In this document: piece after piece, positions 28,191 through 36,684 of the stretch
Layout: each line of letters starts with the position of its first letter
How positions within the stretch are numbered: the first letter of the stretch is position 1
Source: Leifsonia sp. SCN 70-46
GTDB lineage: Bacteria; Actinomycetota; Actinomycetes; Actinomycetales; Microbacteriaceae
Assembly: GCA_001725325.1 (NCBI GenBank)
Contig: MEFY01000002.1
Span: 1,243,559 to 1,307,558, forward strand
Direction of reading: 5' to 3'
Length of the DNA stretch: 64,000 nt
Program-made: the position numbers and the translations under genes
Notes under the pieces: model-generated
Databases searched by the model: none
Told to the model about the DNA's origin: nothing
The model's input: only the letters and a program-made list of their open reading frames with translations

Positions 28191-28947
28191 CCGCCTGCTC
28201 GCGCGGCTCGTCGCCGAGCGCGGATTCGTGCGCGTCGCCGACGCGAGCCTCGAGCTCGGGGTGAGCGAGGTGACCGTGCGCGGCGACCTCACGGCGCTCG
28301 AGGCCGCGGGCTCGGTCGTGCGCGTGCACGGCGGCGCGATGCCGGTCGCGACGGGCGCCGAGGCATCCCTCGAGTCGTCCCTCGACAGGGATGCCGCGGC
28401 CAAGCGCTCGATCGGCGCGGCGGCCGCGCGGCTCGTCGCCTCGGGGGACGCGGTGTACGTCGACGCCGGCAGCACGTCGATGGCGCTCGCGCACGCCCTC
28501 GTCGAGCGGCACGACCTGCGCGACGTGACCGTGGTCACGAGCGGGCTCACGATCGCCCTCGCGCTCGAGGCCGCCGGGCCGCGGTTCACGATCGTCGTCA
28601 CGGGCGGCACGCTGCGCCCGCTGCAGCACTCCCTCGTGAGCCCGTTCGCCGTCCCTATGCTCGACGCCCTGCGCCTCGACACGGCGTTCATCGGCTGCAA
28701 CGGCGTGCACGCGCAGCACGGCGTCACCAACGTGAACCTGCCCGAGGCCGAGATCAAGACGAGGGTGCTGGGCCGTGCGCAGCGCGGGGTCATCCTCGCC
28801 GACGGCTCGAAGGTCGGCGCGACCGAGGTGGCCGTCATCGCGGAGGTCGGCGCGTTCGACACGCTCGTGACGGCGGGGGATGCCCCCGCCGACGCCCTCG
28901 CGGCCCTCCGGTCGACCGGTCTGACGGTCGATAGGGTTGACGCGTGA
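28144..28947 (+). CDS. DeoR/GlpR family transcriptional regulator of galactose genes
   Basis: 267 aa from a GTG at 28144, apparently leaderless. The N-terminal DeoR helix-turn-helix reads RRRLLARLVAERGFVRVADASLELGVSEVTVRGDL, followed by VRVHGGAMP. The C-terminal sugar-phosphate sensor domain has VYVDAGSTSMALAHAL, VVTSGLTIALAL and FIGCNGV. It is divergent from galT-galK and overlaps galM as GTGA, so it probably represses the local galactose genes and responds to a sugar phosphate. Confidence 0.87.
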   Translation: MEVSNTKEFVSAEPRRRLLARLVAERGFVRVADASLELGVSEVTVRGDLTALEAAGSVVRVHGGAMPVATGAEASLESSLDRDAAAKRSIGAAAARLVASGDAVYVDAGSTSMALAHALVERHDLRDVTVVTSGLTIALALEAAGPRFTIVVTGGTLRPLQHSLVSPFAVPMLDALRLDTAFIGCNGVHAQHGVTNVNLPEAEIKTRVLGRAQRGVILADGSKVGATEVAVIAEVGAFDTLVTAGDAPADALAALRSTGLTVDRVDA

Positions 28948-29870
28948 CCCACGAGCCCACCGGACTTCAGCTCACCCTCGTCCGCGGCGGTGCCACTGCC
29001 GTCATCACGGAGGTCGCCGCCTCGCTGCGCGCGTTCTCGGTGGGCGGGGTCGACGTCGTGCAGCAGTATCCGGAGCACACCGCGCCGCCGTTCGCGTCGG
29101 GCATCATCCTCGTGCCGTGGCCCAACCGCACCGACGGCGGGCGCTGGACGCTCGACGGCGCGACCCAGCAGCTCGACATCACCGAGCCCGCGAAGAACAA
29201 CGCCATCCACGGCCTGCTGCGCTTCGTGGGCTACCGGGTCGTCGAGCAGTACGGCGCGGCGGTTACCCTCGCGGCGTCGGTGTTCCCGCAGCACGGCTAC
29301 CCGTTCCACCTCGAGACGACCGTGCGCTACGAGCTCGTCGACGGCGGACTCGAGGTCACGCAGACCGTGCACAACGTGTCGGAGGCCGCGGCGCCCGTCG
29401 GGCTCGGCGCCCACCCGTTCCTCACCGTCGGCGACGTCGACACCGACGACCTGACCCTCACCCTCCACGCGTCCACCTACGTCGCCGTGGACGCCCGGCT
29501 CATCCCCACCGCCGAGCTGCCCGTCGACGGCACTCCGTACGACCTGCGCGCGGGCCGTCGCATCCGCGACCTCGAGCTCGACACCGCCTACACCGACCTC
29601 GCCCCCGTCGACGGTGTCGTCGCGACGCTCACCGCGCCCGACGGCCGCACCGTGAGCCTCGCGCAGGACGACAACCACCCCTACGCGCAGGCGTTCATCG
29701 CCCGCAGCTACCCCAAGGCGGACGGCCCGGGCACGGCCGTCGCGCTCGAGCCCATGACCGCGGCGCCCGACGCGCTCAACTCGGGCCGCGGCCTGCGCTG
29801 GGTCGAGCCCGGCGCGACGTGGAGCGTCGGCTGGGGCATCCGGTACGCTGGGTTCAACGAAGGGGAGTAG
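28944..29870 (+). CDS. galM: Aldose 1-epimerase (galactose mutarotase-like)
   Basis: 308 aa, GTG start overlapping the regulator stop. It equilibrates alpha and beta anomers of galactose or glucose. Family motifs are SGIILVPWPNRTDGGRW, AIHGLLRF (catalytic His region), GLGAHPFLTVG (second His) and ALEPMTAAPDALN, which holds the catalytic Glu. The last codons and the stop (GGGGAGTAG) coincide with the conserved 5' element of the Mn2+ riboswitch that follows. Confidence 0.87.
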   Translation: MTHEPTGLQLTLVRGGATAVITEVAASLRAFSVGGVDVVQQYPEHTAPPFASGIILVPWPNRTDGGRWTLDGATQQLDITEPAKNNAIHGLLRFVGYRVVEQYGAAVTLAASVFPQHGYPFHLETTVRYELVDGGLEVTQTVHNVSEAAAPVGLGAHPFLTVGDVDTDDLTLTLHASTYVAVDARLIPTAELPVDGTPYDLRAGRRIRDLELDTAYTDLAPVDGVVATLTAPDGRTVSLAQDDNHPYAQAFIARSYPKADGPGTAVALEPMTAAPDALNSGRGLRWVEPGATWSVGWGIRYAGFNEGE

Positions 29871-29990
29871 TTCCCGACGCGCCCCTCGCGGGCGCGATGG
29901 CGTGAGACATCGACATACTGGCCCGTCACGATGACGGGCCCGGTGCTCCACCGGCAGCCTTCTGCTGGCGAACGAGACCTTCGGCCAGGA
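29860..29990 (+). promoter_or_regulatory. yybP-ykoY Mn2+ riboswitch upstream of the ferritin-like/VIT exporter
   Basis: Conserved parts appear in order: AGGGGAGUAG at 29861-29870, AUCGACAUACUGGCCCGU near 29910, a CCCGG-containing helix, and GGCGAACGAGACC near 29967-29979. CCUUCGG at 29978-29984 is complementary to CCGAAGG at 30034-30040, which contains the Shine-Dalgarno sequence. This suggests translational control by metal. The 5' element overlaps the galM stop codon. Confidence 0.85.
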
Positions 29991-30046
29991 CACAGTCCGG
30001 CCGAGGTCGTCATGCCTTCCGGCCGGATCCGAACCGAAGGATCACC

Positions 30047-31099
30047 ATGGCCGCACCCACCAGCCCCGACCTGCGCCGCTGGCGCCGCCACCTCGCCGCC
30101 GAGCGTGCGGAGGCCGCCGTCTACCGCGACCTCGCCGCGCGGCGCACGGGGGAGGAGCGCGACATCCTGCTCGCCCTCGCCGACGCGGAGGGCCGTCACG
30201 AGCAGCACTGGCTCGACCTCCTGGGCGACCAGGTCGGTCGGCCGCGACGGGACGCCCGCACCGCCGTGCTCGGATTCCTCGCGCGCCGCTTCGGCTCGGT
30301 GTTCGTGCTCGCCCTCGCGCAGCGCGCGGAGACGCGCTCGCCCTACGACGCCGACCGCGACGCCACCGACACCATGGCGGCGGACGAGCGCATCCACGCC
30401 GAGGTCGTGCGCGCCCTCGCGGCGCGCGGCCGCCAGCGGCTCTCGGGCACGTTCCGCGCCGCCGTGTTCGGCGCCAACGACGGCCTCGTCTCCAACCTCG
30501 CGCTCGTGCTGGGCGTGAGCGCCTCGGGCATCGACAACCACATCGTGCTGCTCACGGGGGTCGCGGGCCTGCTCGCGGGGGCGCTCTCCATGGGCGCCGG
30601 CGAGTTCGTGTCTGTGCGGTCGCAGCGCGAGCTGCTGGATGCGACGACGCCCAACTCGGCCGGCAGCGAATCCCTCGCCGCGCTCGACGTCAACGCCAAC
30701 GAGCTCGCCCTCGTCTACCGCGCGCGCGGCATGTCGGTCGCGGAGGCTGAGTCGCACGCCGCCGAGATCATCTCCGGGCGCGCGACGATGCCGACGCCGT
30801 CCACCGACGACCACGAGAGCGTCGGGACCGCCCTCGGGGCGGCGGTCTCGAGCTTCCTGTTCTTCGCGTCGGGCGCGATCATCCCGGTGCTGCCGTACCT
30901 GTTCGGGGCGCAGGGGATCAGCGCCGTCATCATCGCCGCCGTGCTCGTGGGTGTCGCCCTCCTCGGCACGGGGTCGATCGTCGGACTGCTCTCGGGCACC
31001 TCGCCGCTCACGCGCGCGCTGCGCCAGCTCGCGATCGGCTACGGCGCCGCGACCGCCACGTACCTGCTCGGCCTCCTGTTCGGCGTCTCGGCGGGCTAG
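30047..31099 (+). CDS. Ferritin-like domain / VIT family Fe2+/Mn2+ transporter (MbfA-like)
   Basis: 350 aa. The N-terminal ~140 residues are a ferritin-like helical domain with Glu/His ligands (AERAEAAVYRDLA, ADAEGRHEQHWLDLLG, ADERIHAEVVRAL). The C-terminal part is a VIT1/CCC1 domain with five transmembrane helices, opening FGANDGLVSNLALVLGV and containing SMGAGEFVSVRSQRE. Such fusions export Fe2+ or Mn2+. Control by a Mn2+ riboswitch directly upstream favours manganese. The ATG follows CCGAAGGATCACC. Confidence 0.9.
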   Translation: MAAPTSPDLRRWRRHLAAERAEAAVYRDLAARRTGEERDILLALADAEGRHEQHWLDLLGDQVGRPRRDARTAVLGFLARRFGSVFVLALAQRAETRSPYDADRDATDTMAADERIHAEVVRALAARGRQRLSGTFRAAVFGANDGLVSNLALVLGVSASGIDNHIVLLTGVAGLLAGALSMGAGEFVSVRSQRELLDATTPNSAGSESLAALDVNANELALVYRARGMSVAEAESHAAEIISGRATMPTPSTDDHESVGTALGAAVSSFLFFASGAIIPVLPYLFGAQGISAVIIAAVLVGVALLGTGSIVGLLSGTSPLTRALRQLAIGYGAATATYLLGLLFGVSAG

Positions 31100-31112
31100 C
31101 GCCCGGCCGTTC

Positions 31113-31293
31113 GCCCCGAATCGGGCCTATCCGCTCCCCTTTAACCCCGGTTCGGGGCAACCCGGCGCCAAGTTGCGTCATTCGGTCGGCGAGGATGCCC
31201 GCCGCCGACCATTCGGCGCAACGCGGTGCGGCCCGGCGCGGGTTGCCCCGAATCGGGCTTATCCCCTCCCCATAGCCCCGGTTCGGGGCAACC
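31113..31293. repeat. Compound palindromic repeat (two ~50-bp copies around a central inverted repeat)
   Basis: Copy 1 (31113-31162) and copy 2 (31245-31293) both run GCCCCGAATCGGGC, then YTATCC, a C-rich stretch, and CCCCGGTTCGGGGCAACC. Each can fold as a hairpin through GCCCCGAA/TTCGGGGC. Between them TTGCG..GGTCGGCG and CGCCGACC..CGCAA form a further inverted repeat. The whole block is nearly symmetric. It resembles a REP-like intergenic element; no gene is visible. Confidence 0.65.
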
Positions 31294-31344
31294 GGCCAAG
31301 GCCGGGATGCCCAGGTGCGAGCCGCGGCGACGGATACTGGAGAC

Positions 31345-31743
31345 ATGATCTCCACCGAGCTCGCCCGCGCGCTGCGCGACTCCGGACTCGTGTGGCACCC
31401 GCGCGCGGGCGACGCCTTCCGCATCGACAGGATCGAGGCCGACGAGGAGCTGTTCATCCTCAGCGACATGACGGTCGAGGCGCACGAGTTCAGCACCGGC
31501 ACGGTGCTCGGGTTCAACGGCACCACCGAGTGGGCGCTGGACTCCGTGGCGATCGACGAGGCGCTGTGGCATCCGCACGAGCACCAGCTGCGCGAGGCGC
31601 TCGGCCCGGCCTTCGTGTCGCTCGCGCCGGGGTTCACGGTCACGGCCGTCATCGACGGCGAGACGGCGGCCGTCACGGCCGGAACGGCGGCGGACGCGTA
31701 CGCGAAGGCGCTGCTGCGCATCCTCGACTCCCTCGTCGCCTGA
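31345..31743 (+). CDS. Conserved hypothetical protein
   Basis: 132 aa, ATG preceded by GGAG. There is no signal peptide and no transmembrane segment. The sequence (ARALRDSGLVWHPRAGDAF, ILSDMTVEAHEF, VALWHPHEHQLREALG-like stretches) resembles small actinobacterial proteins that are sometimes labelled pilus assembly CpaE-like. I see no P-loop or receiver motif to support that name. It stands alone between two repeat-rich or promoter-rich spacers. Confidence 0.6.
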   Translation: MISTELARALRDSGLVWHPRAGDAFRIDRIEADEELFILSDMTVEAHEFSTGTVLGFNGTTEWALDSVAIDEALWHPHEHQLREALGPAFVSLAPGFTVTAVIDGETAAVTAGTAADAYAKALLRILDSLVA

Positions 31744-31908
31744 CCCCCGTAGTGGGGCGCGGGCGCCGCGTCATAGCGGGCCGGTAGCGTCGTCTCTTCC
31801 TGTGCGAGGCACACGGTGCCCCGGGGGACTCAGTAACAGCCAGAACGTCATTTCTGGTAGCGACCGCTTTCGGCGCGCCGCTGACTCGACCCAGGAGCAC
31901 TACCCATC

Positions 31909-32550
31909 ATGACCTCGCACTCCCTCGCCAAGGCCAAGCGCCGCCGGTTCACCCCGATCGCGCTCACCACCGGTGTCGTCGCCGCCGCACTGCTCTCCGT
32001 GAGCATGACGGGCACGCTCTCGGGCTTCGTGGCGAGCATCAACAACCCGACCAACACCACCGCGACCGGCGCCCTCATCATGCAGGAGCAGAACGCGGCG
32101 GGCACCGTCACGTGCCTGAGCACCGACGGCGGCAGCATCTCGACCAACACCGCGACGTGCGCCACGATCAACAAGCTGGGCGGCAGCACGACGATGATCC
32201 CCGGTCAGACGATCACGACCAACATCACGATCAAGAACACGGGGACCGTCAACGCGGGCTCGTTCACGCTCACGCCGTCGGCCTGCACGCAGTCGGCGGC
32301 CGCATCGCCCTCGGGCACCGCGACCGACCTGTGCACGCAGCTGCAGCTCGTCGTCACGCAGGGTGCGACCACCGTCTACTCGGGGACGGCCGCGGGCTTC
32401 GTCACGGGCGGTGCGCGCACGATCGCGGGTCCGCCCGCGGCCGGGGTGTCGCTGCCCTTCACGTTCGCGGTGACCCTGCCGGCCGCCGCCGGCAACACCT
32501 ACCAGAACCTGCAGGCGTCCGTCCCGCTGCTCTGGACGTTCACGAGCTAG
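31909..32550 (+). CDS. Secreted fibre-like protein with SipW-cognate signal peptide (TasA/camelysin-like)
   Basis: 213 aa. The N-terminus (basic residues, ALTTGVVAAALLSVSMTGTLSGFVASI) has the long hydrophobic segment and downstream pattern of signal peptides cut by SipW-type peptidases. The rest is a Thr/Ser/Asn-rich beta-sandwich with GQTITTNITIKNTGT. Two cysteine pairs are likely (VTCLST, ATCATI; SACTQS, DLCTQL). The next gene encodes an ER-type signal peptidase, which supports the assignment. It may form a surface layer or fibre. CAGGAG lies upstream. Confidence 0.7.
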   Translation: MTSHSLAKAKRRRFTPIALTTGVVAAALLSVSMTGTLSGFVASINNPTNTTATGALIMQEQNAAGTVTCLSTDGGSISTNTATCATINKLGGSTTMIPGQTITTNITIKNTGTVNAGSFTLTPSACTQSAAASPSGTATDLCTQLQLVVTQGATTVYSGTAAGFVTGGARTIAGPPAAGVSLPFTFAVTLPAAAGNTYQNLQASVPLLWTFTS

Positions 32551-32620
32551 GTTCGGAGATCGTCCCCACCGCGGTTGCTCGATCCCGCCGCCGTGGGGCG
32601 CCACCCGACCGGTCAGAACC

Positions 32621-33580
32621 ATGACGAACGCCGACGCGACACCCGCGCCGTCCACCGCGGGCGGCAGCGTCCAGGTGGGATGGCGCGGGGCACACCGCCC
32701 CGGCCGTCGCCGCATCCGCACCAGCACCCTCGCGATGTGGGGGTGGATGGCCCTCGCCGCAGGCGTGGTCATCGCCGCGCTCGCCTTCCACGCGGGCGGC
32801 GGGCGCTGGTTCATCATCGAGACGCCGTCCATGGGCGAGGCCGCGCCCGTCGGCACGCTCGTCCTCACCCAGCCGGCAGCGGTCTCCGACCTCGCGGTCG
32901 GCGACATCATCTCCTTCCACCCTCCGACAGCACCGGACGGGGTCTACACGCACCGCATCGTCGCCCTCGAGAGCGGCGAGGTGCAGACGGAGGGCGACAT
33001 CAACGGCGTCAGAGATCCGTGGACGCTGTCGGGTGGTGACCTCATCGGAAAGACCACGGCGGTGCTGCCGGGGGTGGGCTGGCTCATCCGCTGCCTCCCC
33101 TGGCTGTTCCTCGGCGGGCTGGGCGTGTGGATCATCACCCGGTTCATCCGCACGGCCACGCGACGGGTGTCGTGGCTCATCCTCGGCTGGTCGCTCGTCG
33201 CCTCGATCACGGGCTTCGTCGTGCGGCCGTTCGTCGGGGTCGCGGTGCTCACGTCGAAGGTCACCGATGAGGGCGCGGTCGCGAACCTCGTCTCGACGGG
33301 GCTCCTGCCCATCCGTGTGCAGGCGGTGGGCGGGTCCTACCTCGAGCTGGTCCCCGGCCAGGTCGGCACGATCACGGTGCCGACGCTCGCGGAGTCGGGC
33401 ACGTACAAGCTCGTGACCAACCTCGACCTCGACCTGTGGGGCTGGGTGGCGATGGGTCTCGTGTGCGCGATCCCGCTGCTGTGGTGCCTCATCGTGGGGC
33501 TCCCGCCGGACGGCCCGGATGAGGCGGCGCGCCCCGCGCGCGAGCGCCCGCGTGCACTCACCGCGAGGACGGCCTCGTGA
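32621..33580 (+). CDS. Signal peptidase I, ER/SipW type
   Basis: 319 aa. An N-terminal transmembrane helix (LAMWGWMALAAGVVIAAL) is followed by the S26B active site: Ser70 in IETPSMGEAAPVGTLVL and a His in place of Lys in VYTHRIVAL (His111). Then come EGDINGVRDPW and further membrane segments. The Ser-His dyad marks the archaeal/ER/SipW class, which processes dedicated cargo. The fibre-like protein upstream and the LamG protein downstream (GTGA overlap) are the probable substrates. Confidence 0.88.
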   Translation: MTNADATPAPSTAGGSVQVGWRGAHRPGRRRIRTSTLAMWGWMALAAGVVIAALAFHAGGGRWFIIETPSMGEAAPVGTLVLTQPAAVSDLAVGDIISFHPPTAPDGVYTHRIVALESGEVQTEGDINGVRDPWTLSGGDLIGKTTAVLPGVGWLIRCLPWLFLGGLGVWIITRFIRTATRRVSWLILGWSLVASITGFVVRPFVGVAVLTSKVTDEGAVANLVSTGLLPIRVQAVGGSYLELVPGQVGTITVPTLAESGTYKLVTNLDLDLWGWVAMGLVCAIPLLWCLIVGLPPDGPDEAARPARERPRALTARTAS

Positions 33581-34428
33581 GGCCTCGGGCGGCGCTCGTC
33601 GCCGTGAGCATCCTCGCCCTAGCCGGAGTCGCCCTCGGCGCCCAGGCCGTGCCCTCGAGCTCGGCCGCCTATCTCGCACGCGTCACGAACTCGATCAACA
33701 CGACGGCCACGGCGCCGTACTTCACGTGCGCGGGCGCCACCAACGCGACAGCCGAGCGCGCCGGGGCGATCTTCGTCTTCCCGCTCAACGAGAACGGCAT
33801 CAGCTACCTGCTGGGCGCCACCGACCAGTCGGGGCACGCGAACGGGACCTACCGCGGCGCCTTCGCGACGAGCACGACGACCCCGCTCGCGTGCCCGCGC
33901 GACGCGGGCGGCGCCTACGTGCTCAACGGCTCGTCGAGCTACGTCACGAGCCCCACGCAGCTGGCCAACCCCACGACCTTCTCGGCGGAGGTGTGGTTCA
34001 AGACCACGGTCGCGAGCGGCAAGCTCATCGGCTTCGGCAACAGCAACAACGGCACGTCGAGCCAGTTCGACCGGCACATCTACCTCTCCACCACCGGCCA
34101 GCTCGTCTTCGGCGTCTACAACGGCGGCACCAACGTCATCACGAGCCCGCTCGCGTACACCAACGGCGCGTGGCACCACGTCGTCGCGACGATGTCGCCG
34201 TCCGCGGGCATGTCCCTCTACGTCGACGGCGCGCTCGTGGCCTCCAGCGCGACGTTCACGGTGCCGGAGAACACGACGGGCTACTGGCGCGTGGGCTACG
34301 ACAGCCTGAGCGGGTGGCCGAGCACGGGCACGAACTACTACTTCACGGGCCAGATGCGCTGGGCCGCCGCCTACTCGATAGCGCTCACCCCCGCGCAGGT
34401 CGCCGCGCACTACAACGCCGGGCGGTAG
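33577..34428 (+). CDS. Secreted LamG/concanavalin-A-like domain protein
   Basis: 283 aa. The signal peptide (AALVAVSILALAGVALGAQA) is followed by a SAAYLARVTNSINTTATAPYFTC segment like that of SipW-dependent proteins. A LamG-like jelly roll spans about residues 110-275, with FSAEVWFKTT, HIYLSTTGQLVFGVYNGG, GAWHHVVATMS and LYVDGALVASS. It probably binds carbohydrate or protein outside the cell. The GTG overlaps the signal peptidase stop, so the three genes act as one secretion and assembly cassette. Confidence 0.85.
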   Translation: MRPRAALVAVSILALAGVALGAQAVPSSSAAYLARVTNSINTTATAPYFTCAGATNATAERAGAIFVFPLNENGISYLLGATDQSGHANGTYRGAFATSTTTPLACPRDAGGAYVLNGSSSYVTSPTQLANPTTFSAEVWFKTTVASGKLIGFGNSNNGTSSQFDRHIYLSTTGQLVFGVYNGGTNVITSPLAYTNGAWHHVVATMSPSAGMSLYVDGALVASSATFTVPENTTGYWRVGYDSLSGWPSTGTNYYFTGQMRWAAAYSIALTPAQVAAHYNAGR

Positions 34429-34441
34429 CGCCCCGCCCCTA

Positions 34442-34528
34442 TGCCGACAGTTGCGGAGGATGGCGCGCCGCAGGGCCGTGGTGCGGGCCGGCCTCGGCGG
34501 CGTGCCATCCTCCGCAACTGTGTCGGCA
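34442..34528. repeat. Long inverted repeat (23-bp arms with a 2-nt bulge)
   Basis: The left arm TGCCGACAGTTGCGGAGGAT (extending GGC) pairs with the right arm at 34504-34528, which differs only by an inserted GT. The loop is 39 bases. It lies 13 bp after the LamG gene, so it could act as a terminator, but the arm length and bulge look more like a dispersed palindromic element. Confidence 0.6.
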
Positions 34529-34604
34529 GGGGGCGGGCGGGGGATTCGGCGGCCCGTCGCCGGGCGTTCACGCGGGGTTCGCCGGGGTACAGCACACTCG
34601 GGGA

Positions 34605-34907
34605 ATGCTCGCGATGACAGGGACGCTGCGGTTCGACTCCGTGTACGCCCTCGACGTGCTCGCGCGGCGCCTGTGCGCGTACCACTCGGTGCGCGTCTCC
34701 GACCGCGAGCGGGTGGTGCTCGTGCCGCCCATCGGGTCGTTCCTCGTCGACTGGGATGCCACGGGCGTGCGCCTGCACGTCGTCGCCCCCGCGCAGCGCG
34801 ACCTCGACGAGCTCATGGCCCAGCTCGACGCCGAGGTGCGCAAGGTGGGCGCCCTCGCGTCCATCGCGTGGACCCCCTCAGTGGTGGTGCCGGCGCCGCT
34901 GCGCTAG
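34605..34907 (+). CDS. Small conserved protein (DUF2218-like)
   Basis: 100 aa. The pattern LDVLARRLCAYHSVRVSDRER, VPPIGSFLVDWDATGVRLHVVAP and LDELMAQLDAEVRKVGAL follows the alternating strand-helix layout of DUF2218 proteins of about 100 aa. Their function is unknown. A second in-frame ATG at 34614 is an alternative start. It is followed closely by glycerate kinase. Confidence 0.55.
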   Translation: MLAMTGTLRFDSVYALDVLARRLCAYHSVRVSDRERVVLVPPIGSFLVDWDATGVRLHVVAPAQRDLDELMAQLDAEVRKVGALASIAWTPSVVVPAPLR

Positions 34908-34923
34908 ACCCTACGCTGTGGGC

Positions 34924-35991
34924 ATGCCCACCGTGGTCATCGCCCCCGACTCGTTCAAGGGGAGCCTGCGCGCCGTCGAGGTCGCGCGCGCGATAGCGGA
35001 GGGATGGCACGCCGTGCGCCCGGGCGACGAGCTCGTGCTCCTGCCCCAGGCGGACGGCGGCGAGGGCACCCTCGACGCCGTGGAGGCATCGGTGCCGGGC
35101 TCGGTGCGGCGCTCCGCGGGGAGCGTCACAGGCCCCGACGGCCGGCCCACGCCGGGCGAGTGGCTGCTGCTGCCCGACGGCACGGGGGTCGTCGAGCTCG
35201 CGCAGTCGAGCGGCCTGCCCCTCATGGCGAGGCCCGACCCGCTCGGCGCCACGACGCGCGGCCTCGGCGAGGTCGTGCGCGCGGCGCTCGCCGCGGGCGT
35301 CGACGAGCTCGTGGTGGGCCTCGGCGGCTCCGCCTCGACCGACGGGGGAGTGGGGGCGCTCAGCGCCCTCGGGCTGCGGTTCCTCGACGCGCGCGGGAAC
35401 GAGACGCGCATCCTCGCCGACATCGCGGAGGTCGACGGCGAGCTGCCGGCCGTGCCGCTGCGCGGCGTGACCCTGCTCACGGATGTCACGTCGCCCCTGC
35501 TCGGGCCCTCGGGCGCCGCGGCAGTCTTCGGCCCGCAGAAGGGCGCGACGCCCGCCCAGGTCGGGCAGCTCGAGGCCGGGCTCGAGCGCTTCGCACGGCT
35601 GCTCGGGGGTGACCCGTCCGCGCCCGGATCCGGGGCGGCGGGCGGCACCGCCTACGGCCTCTCGGTGGCGTGGGGAGCGCGCATCCTGCTCGGGGCCGAC
35701 CGCATCGCGCGGCACAGCGGGCTGCTCGAGGCGGTCGAGCGCGCGGATGTCGTGCTCACGGGCGAGGGGCGCTTCGACGCGCAGTCGCGCTCGGGCAAGG
35801 TCGTGGGGCGCGTGCTCGCGCTCGGGCATCCTCGCACAGGGGTGATCGCGGGGCAGGTCTCGGCCGACCCCGGGGTGTGGCGCGCGTCGCTCGCCGACCT
35901 CGCGGGGTCGGCGGCGGCGGCGATGGCCGAGCCCGCGGCGTGGCTACGGGGTGCCGGAGCCCTCGCGGCGCACCAGCTCAGCCCTCGGTAG
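34924..35991 (+). CDS. Glycerate kinase
   Basis: 355 aa. It phosphorylates D-glycerate. The family opening is TVVIAPDSFKGSLRAVEVA, with PQADGGEGTLDA near residue 40, VGLGGSASTDGGVGALSALG near 130, and GAAGGTAYGLSVAWGA near 235. TACGCT lies 7 bp before the ATG with no ribosome-binding site, so a leaderless transcript is likely. It overlaps the convergent FMN reductase gene by 14 bp. Confidence 0.92.
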   Translation: MPTVVIAPDSFKGSLRAVEVARAIAEGWHAVRPGDELVLLPQADGGEGTLDAVEASVPGSVRRSAGSVTGPDGRPTPGEWLLLPDGTGVVELAQSSGLPLMARPDPLGATTRGLGEVVRAALAAGVDELVVGLGGSASTDGGVGALSALGLRFLDARGNETRILADIAEVDGELPAVPLRGVTLLTDVTSPLLGPSGAAAVFGPQKGATPAQVGQLEAGLERFARLLGGDPSAPGSGAAGGTAYGLSVAWGARILLGADRIARHSGLLEAVERADVVLTGEGRFDAQSRSGKVVGRVLALGHPRTGVIAGQVSADPGVWRASLADLAGSAAAAMAEPAAWLRGAGALAAHQLSPR

Positions 35992-36586
35992 AGACGTCCT
36001 CGCCCGCGAGGGTGCGCTCGATGGTCTCCTTCTCGACGAGGCTCGAGCGCACGAGCGGCAGGGCGCGCTCGATGGCCTTCTCGATGCGCTCCGCGAGCTG
36101 AGGATCGGAGATCCTGTAGTCGGTGAAATCGCTGTCGTGCGCGTAGACGCCCACGGGCAGCGCGAGGGACTGGAAGAAGCTGAACAGCGGCCGCAGCTGG
36201 TGCTCGATGATGAGGGCGTGGCGCTCGCTGCCGCCCGTCGCGGCGAGCAGCACGGGGGTGTCGACGAGCGCGTACTGGTCGACGAAGTCGAAGAGGTACT
36301 TGAAGAGGCCCGTGAACGATGCCCGGTACACGGGCGTGGCGACGACGAGCAGGTCGGCGTCCTCGATGCGCTGCAGCTCGGCCTCGGCCTCTGCGGGGAG
36401 CTGGTCGCGCGTGAGCGCGCCCGCCAGGTGCGGGCCGAGCTCGTTGAGCGCGATGAGGTGGTAGTCGATGGGCAGCACCCGCCCGAACGCCTCGGAGATC
36501 GCCTCGACGAGGGCGGTCGTGCGCGACGGGGCCGTGAGGCTGCCCGACACGGCGACGACGCGGACGGGGCGGGATGCGGTGGTCAT
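35978..36586 (-). CDS. NADPH-dependent FMN reductase (MsuE-like)
   Basis: 202 aa. A flavodoxin-like fold with VVAVSGSLTAPSRTTALVEAI at the N-terminus (FMN phosphate site) and ADLLVVATPVYRASFTGLFKYLFDFVD (residues about 78-105). It provides reduced FMN to flavin monooxygenases, and one of the LLM type is encoded 1.4 kb away. It is divergent from the MetY-like gene, with a 98-bp intergenic region holding a 21-bp inverted repeat. Confidence 0.87.
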   Translation of the reverse strand: MTTASRPVRVVAVSGSLTAPSRTTALVEAISEAFGRVLPIDYHLIALNELGPHLAGALTRDQLPAEAEAELQRIEDADLLVVATPVYRASFTGLFKYLFDFVDQYALVDTPVLLAATGGSERHALIIEHQLRPLFSFFQSLALPVGVYAHDSDFTDYRISDPQLAERIEKAIERALPLVRSSLVEKETIERTLAGEDVSTEG

Positions 36587-36628
36587 CCCCCGAGCGTAGG
36601 CACGGGCGCCCGCGGGCCGCCCCAGGAT

Positions 36629-36649
36629 GACGAACTATTGCGGTTCGTC
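36629..36649. promoter_or_regulatory. Inverted repeat in the FMN reductase / MetY divergent promoter region
   Basis: Arms GACGAAC and GTTCGTC (7 bp, perfect) with a 7-bp spacer TATTGCG, centred between the two divergent starts. This is a plausible operator for a sulfur-responsive regulator; no regulator gene is adjacent. Confidence 0.45.
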
Positions 36650-36684
36650 AAGCGCTTGGGCACTCGACATGGCACCCTGTCGGA

